Shown here: in pieces, positions 32,415-44,628 of the stretch
Layout: the number at the start of each line of letters is the position of its first letter
Position numbering within the stretch: position 1 is the first letter of the stretch
NCBI GenBank assembly: GCA_023375675.1
Contig: JALQBC010000020.1
Coordinates: forward strand, 558,001 to 622,000
Direction of reading: 5' to 3'
From: Cytospora piceicola
Lineage: Eukaryota > Ascomycota > Sordariomycetes > Diaporthales > Cytosporaceae
Length of the DNA: 64,000 bases
Program-made: the position numbers and the translations under genes
Notes under the pieces: model-generated
Databases searched by the model: none
Told to the model about the DNA's origin: nothing
Seen by the model: only the letters and a program-made list of their open reading frames with translations

Positions 32415-35400
32415 ATGGGGTCCACCGTGCTCAGTCTCGACGACGACATCGCCATCATCGGCATGGCCTGCCGCTTCCCCGGCGACGCCACGAGTCCCTC
32501 GAAACTCTGGGATTTGCTGATGGAGGGCAGGTCCGCCTGGTCGGAAGTCCCAGCATCGAGATGGAACCAGGACGCCCATTACCATCCGTCTCAGGAGCAC
32601 GCGGGGAGTAACATTGTGAAGGGCGCGCATTTTCTGCGCGACGGCGAGCAGAACGGCAAGCAGTTCGACGCGGCCTTCTTCAACATTACCCGCACAGAGG
32701 CGGAGACGATGGATCTTCAGCAGCGGATAGTCAGTAGGTGTTGCGAAGACCCAGCAGCGCGTATTCCGGGAGATATCTGCACACAAACGATGTAAATAGT
32801 AGCAAAAAGCTAACCACACAAAATTGCAGTGGAAAATGTCTACGAGGCAATGGAGAGTGCCGGCCTCCGGCTCGAGGACATGAAAGGCAGCAACACCAGC
32901 GTATTCGCGGGTATGTTTACCGACGACGTACGTTCCATCCTGCAAGAGGATCCGGACTTATCTGTCAAATACAAACCGATCGGCACCAGCGCGGCCATCC
33001 TTGCGGCGCGAGTAAGCTGGTTCTACGACCTGAGAGGCAGCAGCTTCACGCTCGACACGGCATGCTCGAGCAGTATCGTAGCGTTGCATACAGGAGCCCA
33101 GGACCTGCGCGCCGGGCTCAGCGATATGGTACGTCCCAAAATCCGCCTCTCGAGTGTGCCGCACACTTGAGCCAGCACGGCGGTAGATACCTAGGAATAT
33201 GAGAGCAGAGCCACTTGCTGATCCACTTCCAACAGTCCATCATCACCGGCGTCAACATAATTGAGTCCCCCGAGTTCATGTTCCGCGCCAGCGGCCTCGG
33301 CATGGTGTCTCCCGACGGCAAGTGCTTCTCGCTCGACGCGCGCGCCAACGGCTACGGCCGCGGCGAGGGCGTGGGTACGTTGCTGCTCAAGCCCGTGTCC
33401 GCGGCCATCCGCGACGGCAACGTGATCCGCGCCGTGCTGCGCGGCACCGGCGTCAACTCGGACGGCCGCGGCACCGGCGCCATCGCGCTGCCCAGCAAGA
33501 CGGCCCAGGAGCGCCTCATGCGCGACGTGTACGCCCGCAACGGCCTCGACCCGGACCACACTGGCTTCCTCGAGGGCCACTTCACAGGAACGCCAGCCGG
33601 CGATCCAATTGAGGCCAGCGCCATTGCGGCTGTGTTCCAGCGCGGGGGGCCGAAAGCGGCGAGTAGGCCGTCGCTGTATGTGGGCACTGTCAAGACGAAT
33701 ATTGGCCATTTGGAGGCAGCGTCCGGTATGGCCCAAGTGATCAAGACGGTTTTGGTGCTGGAGAATGGTGTGATACCGCCCAACACCAACTTTGAAAAGA
33801 TCAACCCAAGGATACCAATGGAAAAATGGGGCCTCAAGCTGCCTCTGACCCCGACACCATTCGAGGCAGGGCCTTCGGGGGTCCGGCGGGCGAGTATCAA
33901 CAGTTTTGGGTTTGGAGGAACGAATGCCCACCTGGTGCTGGACGACGCGAGAAGCTATCTAGACAAGTTGGGTCTGGATGAGAGCAGCTACCTACATGCA
34001 ACAAAATCGAGCGGGCCGGCACTGGCGAGCCCCAAGAAGGATGAGAGTTCGCAAGCCGTGGCAGGCCACAAGATCTTCTTGTTCTCTGCCAATGAACAAG
34101 ACGGCATCTCGCGAGTCCTCGCCAGCTTCGCAGAGCACTTGCAGAAGCAGACGGGCGAAAATGCAACCTCCATAGTGAACGACACATACCTCTCCAGCCT
34201 CGCCACGACACTCTCTGAACGGCGCTCACGCCTAGCCTGGCGCCTCGCCGTCACCGCCGACTCAGCCACGTCCCTCTGTGCCGCGCTCACCGATCCCACC
34301 ACCAGCACCAGTGCCATCCGCCCCGGCAAAGCCACCACGCCCGCCGCAGCCTTCATTTTCACTGGCCAAGGCGCACAGTGGTTCGCTATGGGCCGCGAGC
34401 TGCTCGCCTACGATGTCTTCCGCGCGAGCGTGGCCGAGGCCGACAAGTTCCTCGCTAACACGCTCGGCAGTGGCTTCAGCGTACTAGAGGAGCTTACGCA
34501 GCGTGACGCGGAGACCACCAAGATCGACCAGCCGCTGTACTCGCAGACGTTGTGCACTGTCCTGCAGGTCGCCTTGGTCGATCTGCTAGCCAGTTGGAAC
34601 CTGGCGCCCAAGCGTGTGATTGGGCACTCAAGCGGTGAGATTGGGGCCGCGTACGCAGCGGGCGCTTTGGATCGCGAGTCGGCATGGAAAGTAGCATACT
34701 ACCGTGGCGTTGTCAGCTCAAGGCCCGCGGCCGACAACATCCGCGGCGCCATGATGGCTATCGGATGCACCACGGACGAGGTTGCCCCACTCATCGCTCA
34801 GGTGAATGAGAAACTCGGCGCCGACGGAGAGCTAGTCATTGCCTGCTACAACTCGCCCCACAGCCTCACCATCTCGGGAGACGAGGCCAAGGTCGACGCG
34901 CTGGTCGAGGCCGCGAGCAGCAAGAAGCTCTTCGCGCGGAAGCTGCGCGTAGCCAAGGCGTACCACTCGCGTCACATGGCCCCCGTCTCCGACGAGTACC
35001 GCACGCTAATGGGCACGCTCCGCGCTGCGGTTAAGCAGCCGCCGTCCGATGTGCAGGTTGTGTCATCCGTCACGGGGGGTCTGATGGCCGCGAGCGAGAT
35101 GACTAAAGCCGACTACTGGGTGCAGAACCTGGTATCGCCGGTCCAGTTCTCGCAGGCGCTCGTGGCCTTATGCACCTCCAACGTCGCCAAGAAGCAGCTC
35201 AAGGTCGGCGGCGGCGCCGAGCTGCCCGTATCGCACCTCGTCGAGATCGGCCCGCACGGCGCACTGCAGGCGGCCGCGCGCGACGCCGTGCTCGTGGACC
35301 CGAACTATAAGGCCCTGCGGTATGTGTCCCTCTTAACTCGCGGGAAGCACGCGTGTGCTACTGCGCTGCAGACAGTCGGTGCGCTAGCTGCGGCGGGCCT

Positions 35401-38400
35401 GCCGATCGACCTCCCTAAGGTCAACGGCAGCAGCAAGGCTATGCTGGTGGACTTACCGCCGTACCCCTTCCACCACGCCAAGGAGACGGAGTCGTGGTTA
35501 GAATCCCGCAGCAGCCGCGCGTGGCGTTTCCGCAAGCATGCCCGGCACGACATCCTCGGCACCGCCGTACGTGATTGGGACCCGGACGCCCCGAGGTGGC
35601 GCAACCACCTCCGCGTGTCCGAGGTGCCATGGCTCCGGGACCACAAGGTCACGGACAGCATCGTCGTCGCCGGCGTGACGTACCTGGTGATGGCGATCGA
35701 GGCCGTGCGCCAGCTGTACAGCGACAAGGGCGAGGTGCCGCTCGGCTTCAACCTGCGCGATGTGAGTATCTCGCGGGCGCTGCAGGTTAGCGAGGACGAG
35801 CACACCGAGACTATGTTCTCGATGAGGCGGGCTACCGAGTCGCGGCAGTCGGACAGCAGCCTGTGGTGGGAGTGGAAGGTCACATCGTTCAATGCCCACG
35901 ACGACACGTGGATGGAGCACAGTCGCGGACAGATCGCAGCCGAGACCGACGCCTCGACCGCCACGGGCGTAATTGACGACGGACGCGAGGAGAGAGCGCG
36001 AACCCACCACTACAGCGAGCTACTATCCACCGTAACGCAAGACTGCACCGCGCCGCAGACCGAGGGTCTCGCGAGCAAGTACGCGGAGCTTGAGCGCATC
36101 GGCCTCGAGTTCGGGCCCATGTTCCGAAATATCACCAGCGTGAACTCCAACAGTGACAGCAAGACGCGCGGCCAGTCGCTCGCCACCGTCCGCATCCCCG
36201 ACCTTGCCGCGGCGATGCCTGCGCACGCGCTCGCCGCCTCCGTGATCCACCCGCCCGTGTTCGACAGCATCCTGCACTCCTTCATCTTCGCCCTGCAGGC
36301 CTCCGCCGAGCGCCTGACGGATCCCATGGTGCCCGTTGCGATGCGCAGTGTCTGGGTCAGCGCCGACATCGAGGTCCAGCCCGGCGCGGAGTTCACCGTG
36401 CACGCTGCGGCCGGCCGCGTCGGTCACAAGCGGGTTGAGGCGGACATCACAGCCTGGAGCACCAACGCTGGGGCTACGAGACCGGTGAGAGTTGTGATGC
36501 GCGGCATCGAGGCCGTGCCGTTGCAGGAGAGCACGACGGTGGGGAACGCAGCTAGCGACGCGCGAGAGATTTGCTTCGGTCTGGATTGGAAGCCGGACGT
36601 GGACATTCTGGAGGCGAGCGGTGAGGCGGAGGCTTGTATACGCCATGCCCTGCACCCACTGGAGACGCCAGCGCTCGAGGAGAGTGCTATGAAGCAGCTC
36701 GGAGACGTACAGTTGGCTTGTGCTGTCTGGATCATCGAGGCCGTCAAGGAGCTCGAGGCGCGGCCTCTTGCAGACGAGAAGGCGTTGCCTGAACACTTCC
36801 AGAAATATCTAGGCTGGCTGCGCCTGATCGCCGATGACTACAAGAACAACAAGGTGCTCCGCCAGGACGCCTCGTGGAAGGCTGTTGTGGAAGACGCTGC
36901 TGCACGCGACATGTTCCTTGCCGAGTACGAGGCGTCAGGCCACCCCGAGGCCGTGATGATTTGTCGAATAGGGCGTAACATTGCACCCATTCTCCGCGGC
37001 GACGTGGACGGATTGCACCTACTGTTCGGCATGGATGACATGCTCGAACGCGTCTACCGCGTCGCTATAGGAACCCAGAAGATCCACACCTTGATGGGAG
37101 CGTACGCTAGGACGTTGAGCCACAAGCGGGGCGCAGACCTCAAAGTGCTCGAGATTGGTGCCGGAACGGGTGGGACGACGACTAGTATCCTCGAGGCTAT
37201 CTGCCCGACAGGCTCCCGAATTATCGGAGACTCGCGCCTGCTCAAGTATACGTACACGGACATCAGCCCGAGCTTCTTCGAAACCGCTGCCACCAAGTTC
37301 GGCAAGTGGAAGGCTGGTGGCGTGATCGACTTCAAGACATTGGACATTGATAGAGACGTCGAGGAGCAGGGCTTCGACCTGGCCTCGTACGACCTTATCA
37401 TCGCAGCCAACTGTCTCCACGCGACCTCGGACATCACCAAGACCATGGCCCGCGTCAACAGCCTGCTGAAACCCAGTGGAAAGCTCTTCCTCCAGGAGAC
37501 CACCGAGCTCTGGTGCCTCGAGTCGCCCCTGGTATTCGGCATGCTTGCAGGCTGGTGGGCAGCTAAGGAGGACTTCCGCCCGTGGGGCCCGCTGCTGGAC
37601 GGAAAAGGGTGGGAGCGAGTGTTGCGCGATGCCAACTTCGCCGAGACTGTCCTGGAGCTCCCAGATTCGCTGAGCGATGAGCTACACGTGCAGAGCATGA
37701 TTGTGGCGACGCGGCCAGCGGAGGAAGAAGCCAGCAAGCAGTTTGACGAGGACGACGCCATCAGCCGGGTGTTTGTGATTGCACACACGCCCGAGGATAC
37801 CGTCCTGGCTGCGGCTGTGGCTTCTGCTGTTGGGGAGGTGACCAAACATAGCGTGAGCGTCGTTCGTTTCGCCGATCTGGCCCAGCACAAATTGAAGAAC
37901 ACATGCTGTATCGTGACGATGGAGACCACCACACCGTTCCTGTCGTCGTCGTTTAGCGAAGCTGAGTTTGGGCTACTGCGCCAGGTATTGACCACAGCTG
38001 GAGGTCTGCTGTGGCTCACGCTTGACCCACACGAGAACCCACACATGGCGCTGATAGCAGGCCTGCTTCGCACCGTGCGATGGGAGAGAGACCTGGACGG
38101 GTCGGACCTTTTGCTTCTGCATCTGCCCTCTGCCGAAGCCTCGCTCGTTGCTTCCAACGTTGTCAAGATCTTCAAGCATCATTTCAGCGGAGCTTTCCTG
38201 TCGCCGGATCGCCATGCCGACTACCTTGTTAATGCAGTCGGTGGTCCTGATGGTGGCTTCATCCAGACGGCCCGAATCGTCGCTGCTCCCGCCGTCAACG
38301 ACTTCATCGCACAGAGAACGACCGTGCTCCAGCCTCAGCTGCAGGCGTTGGGTGCTGACCCAGATCGCAGCCTGAAGCTCCACACATCGGGACCGGGACG

Positions 38401-40573
38401 TTTAGACAAGCTGCACTTCATTGATTGGCCGGGCGCGCAGCAGTCTCTCAAGGCCAACGAGGTCCAGGTAGACGTCAAGGCGGCGGGCCTGAACTTCCGC
38501 GACGTCATGGTGGCCATGGGAGAATTGGTGAACAACATCCTCGGCTACGAGGGCGCCGGTGTTGTCACTCACGTCGGTGCCGAGGTGACGGATGTCGAGG
38601 TCGGCGACCGTGTCATCTTTGTCTGGAATGGCGCCAACAACTGCCTCCAGACCCGCACGAGGGTACCCCAGGATCTCCTGGCCAAGATCCCTGATAGCAT
38701 GTCGTTCGAAGAGGCCGCCAGCATTCCCGTTGTGTTCGTAACGGCGTACTTCTGCCTCTACGAGGTCGCGCGTCTCGAAGCGGGCGAGACCATCCTCGTC
38801 CACGCTGCAGCGGGCGGAACAGGCCAGGCCGTGATCCAGCTAGCCAAGCACCTGGGCGCCGAGGTCTACGCGACCGTCTCCTCGCGCGAGAAGAGGAAGC
38901 TGCTGATGGACGAGTACGGGCTTGCCGAGGACCATATCTTCAGCAGCCGTGATCTGTCCTTCGCTGACGGCATCATGCGGATGACCGAGGGCAAGGGCGT
39001 TGACGTGATTGTGAACTCCCTCTCGGGCGAAGCACTGCGCGCATCCTTCAACTGTATAGCCATGTTCGGGCGGTTTATCGAGATCGGCAAACGCGACATC
39101 ATGGCCAACGGCAAGATCGACATGCTCCCCTTCAGCCGATGCGCCACATTCACCGCGGTTGACCTCGCCCAGATAACCGCTATAGCGCGCCCGCTAGCCT
39201 CCCGCATAATGCGCTCTGTCATCGACCTGCACGCCACCGGCAAGCTCCACGTCTGCAGGCCGCTCAACGTGCACACCTTTGCCGAGGTGGAAGACGCCTT
39301 CCGCATCCTGCAGCAGGGCAAGCACATGGGCAAGCTCATCCTCACCGCGCACCCCGAGGACCTCGTCAAGGTTACCCCCAAGCCGCCCGCGCCCACGCGC
39401 CTGCGGCCCGACGCGACCTACCTGCTACCGGGCGGCGCGGGCGGGCTCGGCCGGTCTATCGCCAAGTGGATGGCTGGGCCGGCGCAGGGCGCCAAGAACC
39501 TGGTGTTCCTCTCGCGCGGCGGCGCCGATGCCGCGACGACGCGCGAGCTGCTCGCGGAGCTGGCTGCCATTGGTGTGCGGGCGGCGGCGCTGAAGTGCGA
39601 CGTCGGCGACGAGGCGCAGCTGGTCGCGGCGCTGGCCGAGGCGGCGCGCCTGGGCTTCCCCCGGATCGCAGGCGTGATCCAAGGCGCGATGCAGCTGCGC
39701 GACTCGGCGTTTGAGTTCATGTCGCACGCGCAGTGGGAAGAGTGTTTGGGCCCCAAGGTGCAGGGCACGTGGAACCTGCACAAGCACTTGCCCGCCGACA
39801 TGGACTTCTTCGTGATGCTGGGTAGCGTCGCGGGGCTGGTCGGTAATCGGGGGCAGTCCAACTACGCGGCGGGCAACACGTTCCAAGACGCGCTCGCCGT
39901 GTACCGGCGCGCGCAGGGGCTGGCGGCGACGTGCATCGACCTGTGCAACATCATGAGCGTGGGCTTTGTCGCCGAGAACCAGGAGACGCTCAACAAGAAC
40001 CCGCTGTTCTTCTTCGCGCACGACGGCATCCGCGAGGACGAATTCCTCAGCTTGGTCGAGTTCCACCTCGACGCGGAGCGCGCGGGCCGCCGGGGCCAGC
40101 CGCAGATCGGCGTAGGCCTGGCTCCGCTGTCCGTGTTCAAGGAGCGTGGGCTGCCCGAGCCAACCTTCATCAAGTCGCCACTGTTTTGGCAGCTGCGGTC
40201 GGCGAGCGAAGAGTCGGGCGGCGCGGCGGATGGCGCGGCGGACCAGAACGGCGGCGTGTCGGTGACGAATGCCCTTAAGTTTGCCGAAAGCCTGGAGGCG
40301 GCGGCGAAACTAATCTGTGATACGCTGGTGAAGAGGCTGAGTCGCACGATGCGGATTCCTGAGCCGGATATTGACGTTAGCAAACCGATTCATGTCTATG
40401 GCGTGGACTCGCTGGTGGCTATGGAGATCAGGAACTATCTTGCTAGTGAATGTGGGTCGGGAATTTCCGTGTTGGAGATTATGGGCAACAAGAGTATGGA
40501 GGTATTGAGTGGTGATATTGCCAAGGGAAGTAAGTTTGTACGAGTTGCAAATAAGCCCGAACTGGGGGTATGA
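32415..40573 (+). CDS. Highly reducing type I polyketide synthase (KS-AT-DH-cMT-ER-KR-ACP)
   Basis: An iterative PKS of about 2651 aa in exons 32415-32733, 32830-33128 and 33236-40573. KS starts at DDDIAIIGMACRFPG; its active Cys is in DTACSSS (about residue 185), with His in EGHFTGTPAGDP and NIGHLEAASG. AT has GHSSGE with Ser 671 and AYHSRHM. DH has His 1009 in WLRDHKV and Asp 1216 in HPPVFDSIL. The methyltransferase motif is LEIGAGTGGTT near 1512, ER shows HAAAGGTGQAV near 2062, KR has PGGAGGLG near 2268 and Tyr 2416 in QSNYAAGN, and ACP has GVDSL with the phosphopantetheine Ser 2598. No thioesterase, reductase or condensation domain follows. The frame is intact, and all reducing domains are present, so a reduced, methylated chain is expected. 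Two motifs deviate: HFTGT replaces HGTGT, and DHKVTDSIVVAG replaces the DHxVxG-PG pattern. Confidence 0.96.
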
Positions 40574-40869
40574 ATCGACTACAAACTGTTCGATGATGAC
40601 CTTGGGCAGTATGATCCACCCGAGGGGTTTTGTATTTGTCTGTGTTGAACATACACCATCCATTTTCAAGCCATACTCAGTGGTCTCCGGAAGAAAGTCC
40701 CTTCGTTGAAGTATTAGCAAGGATTCCATCAGGAATAGCTTCAAGCCTCAAGGACAAATGTGTCACTCATCGGACTCTACTGAGCCCATCTGTGAGATCT
40801 CTACCACACACCAAGCACAGGATACAGAAAGTCAGAACACCGCCATACTACCAGCCCTGGGAACCTCCT

Positions 40870-42294
40870 TCACTTGGTGAAAGACTTCTTCTGCAGACCT
40901 TGAATCTGGAGATTCCAAACCTCTCGGCTCATCTCAACCCACTGCTCTCCGAACTCTTTCAAAACCTCCTCAGTATCCACAGCATTGCCGCGCATCTCGT
41001 CGCGGTATTCCTCATCGGTTCCAAAGGTCGCAGCCTCCCACTCGTTCGTCCACTGCTTGATCGCCCGCCGTGCCTCCTCACCCTGACTCTGGATCTCCGT
41101 GGCGATCATGTAGAAGCTCGAGCGGTGCTGGTGTTGCACATCGGGCTTGAAAAGCCGGACCTTCGCGAACTTGGAGAAGGTGTAGAACAGACACAGGCTG
41201 TGCCGCGTCTCCGCCTTGTGCATGAGGACGACCATGCTGCCGCCGGGCTTCACCCGCGCGAGCGCGATCGCCAGCTGCGAGGTTTTCAGGCGGGACGCTT
41301 CGCGGTGCTCGCGGTACGACGCGACCTCGTGCGTGCGCAGGACGCCGCCCTCGCAGGTGACCAGGTCGAACTGCTGGCGGGGCCTGATCTGGCGCGCGAG
41401 GAAGTTGTTCGCGTCCGGGTGGTCGGAGGGGATGTCGTTCTCGGTCAGGCCGAGGTCTGCCGCCAGCATGGTGACGTCTGCCTCTATGACGGTCAGTCGT
41501 CGGTTCCTGACTAGGCACTCCACGCCCTTGTCCTTGACTGGCAGGGTGATGCCGATGACCTGCACGTCGGGGTTGACCTTCAGCGCTGTCCCGACGAAAC
41601 CGCCTGGCGCGCAGCCGAGGGCGAGCATGCTGGGGCGCTTGCTTGGTAGGGTGAAGACGCCGGTGGCTTCCTGCATCTTGGCTCCCACGCGCTGCATCAT
41701 TCCCATGAAGATCTTGCTCGTCTGTTCGTCGGGGTTGTCGGAGAGGTGGCGCTGTCGCTCGAAGTATCTGTCGCCCTCTGGGTTCTCCCAGCCCTGCGAG
41801 ATTCCAAGTCAGCTATCGTCTGTAATGGCAAAAGAAATTGGAAATTGCTTTCTTGCCTTCAAGCGGATATCTGACAGCTCGCGAAACTCGGCGACATTGT
41901 CGAGCAGGTACTGAAGAACGACCTTGCGCTCGCGGGAAAAGAGTCGGTCCTCCTCGGTGATGAGTTCGCCAGATTCAGTACACCGGTTAGCTCCGATGCG
42001 CGGCTGTTCGTTCTCGGTGGTGGCTTCCTCTCCAGTTTGGGTATCGTCTTTCGCGTTTGTGCCAGAAGAATTGACGTCCAGTTCCTTCAGAGCAAGAACC
42101 AGGTCATTGTCAACAATCTTGTTGGTGGCGACCAAGGTGGCGCGGTCGGTTGTTGGCTCCGATAGAAGGAAACGCGAGGTGTCGCGCCGAGGCTCGTTAT
42201 TTGAATGGCGACTTCCCTGGCTCGCATTGGCCCCATCGCCTTGACCTTCATGCTGTGGTCTCTGGTTCTCGTCGTTGACGGGATGATGCGACAT
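40870..42294 (-). CDS. FtsJ/RrmJ-like methyltransferase domain protein
   Basis: A 453-aa fungal protein with a Rossmann methyltransferase domain of the FtsJ (RrmJ) type. Exons are 42294-41857 and 41793-40870. The 63-nt intron begins GC (AAG|GCAAG) and ends TCGCAG, a GC-AG intron; no GT donor exists in the area and the join gives RLKGWENPEGDRYFERQRH. The first 120 residues are polar and low-complexity. SAM-binding motif I is MLALGCAPGGFVG. Later segments FDLVTCEGG and VKPGGSMVVLMHK occupy the positions of the RrmJ catalytic Asp and Lys but do not keep the standard K-D-K-E tetrad clearly. The target RNA or other substrate is unknown. The stop lies 297 bp from the PKS stop, convergent; it is probably a cluster-flanking gene. 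Confidence 0.82.
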
Positions 42295-44628
42295 CTTGGC
42301 GGTTGATGAATTCGGCTGGATGGTTCCTGGAAGGTGCTGCAATGATGAGTGGTGGGTTGCGGTAGGCTGCGGCGGTGGTACTTAAACCTGGTTCCAAGAA
42401 GGGAAGTGGTGGGAAAAGAGCAATGAAAGCTCGTAGACCTGCCAAGTGGCTACCAAAGCTGCTTAGGAGTGAGCCAACCTTCACAAGTAACAGGTAGGCT
42501 TCCAACCTGAGATGTACCAAGGCAGAAACCTAGAATTTTTCCCAGCCTTTAATGTAGCAGGTAGAACTAGATCCACAGCGTTGAGGTCTTGGGACAAAGA
42601 TGGGCTGTTGCTGAAGGGGTTGTTTCTTTGGCAGTGTCCCAGATGTCTTGTTTGGCTCTAAAACATAATTACCTACGAGTTGCCTATGCTCGGGCTTCTC
42701 TTTAAATCTCCGTATTGTTTGAGGTACACTGTGAGCTATCACTCGGCTGTTACCAAAAACACAGTCAGTTTGCTTCCTGGCTGATAGACTGCCAGACCAC
42801 TGCTATAATCTGATTTATTGACTTATGAGATATGCCTCAGTAATGTTTATTCCTTACCTGCACAAGTGTGGGTATTTCTTCCTTTAGGCATAATGCAAAA
42901 GTATCCTCCCGCAGATTGATCAGATTGTATATGCCAGTAAGCTAAAGTTTCTTCTTCGGTTTAGACCTCCTCGTGTCAGTCTGTACAGGTGTAGTTATCC
43001 TCACATAACTTCCTCTCGAAACCCAACATTTGAACCCACTGTTCATTCCGACTGTTCCCCCTCCCCCCTATATGTCCATATGATTCCCCTTGAATTATTC
43101 TCCAATAGCTACAAGTTTGTGTGAATTTGGGACCATGGACTTATTCTTGCTACTGACAACTCAGGTTATCAACCAACCTACAGGTTGATTTTGGATTCCA
43201 GTGTATCAGGACTCAGTTTACCTGCGCTCTTCAAGCTCTAGCCCTTAAAGTCTGTATTCCAATAAGGTACCTCTTGTGCAAGAACTTCGTATTCGCTGGG
43301 TATCCATCCTACTCCCACCTACTTAGTGTGATTGATATGGGCTTGACTAAGCAAAACCTTAGTAGAATGGATTGAAGCTTGAGGAGTATAGGTTCAACTA
43401 CCAAGTAGGTAACCAGAGATTGACCTGGGGGTCTGAGCGCAAAGCCCCTAGACCCTCACACCCCCTTATATAGTCAGACCCTTTCAAAGACCTCTACCGT
43501 AATCAGATTATTAGATTGACCCTTCCCCCCCCCCCGGACATCAAAACACCCAAGAAATCTCACGATTTCCACGCACCCAATCCCATCTATATTTCTTGTG
43601 TATATGTTTATTACACAGCGAGGCCTTGGTGGACTGCGAATGTAATGGAATGCACGGACGAAACTCCATCCACCTTCGACGTTGCGTGGGTTGGCGTGGG
43701 ATGTATGCCCGGCCTGTTGGTAGTACGAGAATACCTACCTGGAATATAGGGTTAGGCCCTCAGGGGTACCTCCTCGAGAGCAGAGCGTTAAGACTGGAGA
43801 TTCTGACCAAAACAGTACTGATGCCCACGTTACAGTGCATCATCAAATTCCTACCAGTTGCTCTTCCGTTTATTGTGTATCTTCTGGTCTTACAAACGCA
43901 CTTGCTCCTGTCAATCTCGTTTCCTCGCCTCTTTTTGTGTAACTTCATGGGTCCTATTCTCGAGCCTCTATCAAACCCTTCCTGAATTCTGATGTTCTCT
44001 CCATCGACCGTCGGGTCCATTGCGGCCAAAGTATTGTCGAGCATGTGGATGGGATGGTCAACAATATTATATCTCTATCTATATACGGTGGCTGGCCCCT
44101 ATACCATATATACCTCGTGGATGTATTGGTTCATTGTTTATGTGACCACTTACCCCTATATATCATACATTCCTTATACATCATGCAGATGGGCCATATG
44201 ATATATAGTGGCTAGCCACTTGCTGTTTATATCTACCGTGCCCGCCGGTTGGTCTAGATTGTCAGCGGGTTCATTATATACACGCCTCCTTTTATCAGCA
44301 CCCTCCCTTAAAGCCGAGATCTTGCTGATCAATAACGACACACCGCTGAATAAGTCCACAAGCGCTGCTGGGTAATGTTCGTCTGGTACCCGCCTTTTTA
44401 CGGCCCAGCGGGTCTGTGGAATTAGATGTCTCTGTAAGCATCAACTAATCATGACTACTATGGTACTAAGCCGGACCGACGTGACTCGGAATAAAAAAGA
44501 GGAAAGAATGGTGGAATTCTGACTTTAGCAATCATCACCAATAATCGCGATAGCATCCTAAGTTACAAGACATCCTTTCTTTCCAGCCCATTCTCTGATC
44601 CGCTTAGGAACCCTCCGTAACCGTTTAT
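42295..44628. other. Gene-poor spacer upstream of pirin
   Basis: No gene is supported across 2.3 kb. Short low-complexity runs include an 11-C tract near 43526 and AT-rich TATA-type sequence at 44060-44220. Frames of 60-130 codons have no conserved motif. Confidence 0.45.

Noticed and set aside
33191..40066. Many long antisense frames inside the PKS gene
   Set aside because: GC-rich coding sequence produces open shadow frames; their products are Arg/Ala/Pro-rich with no domains.
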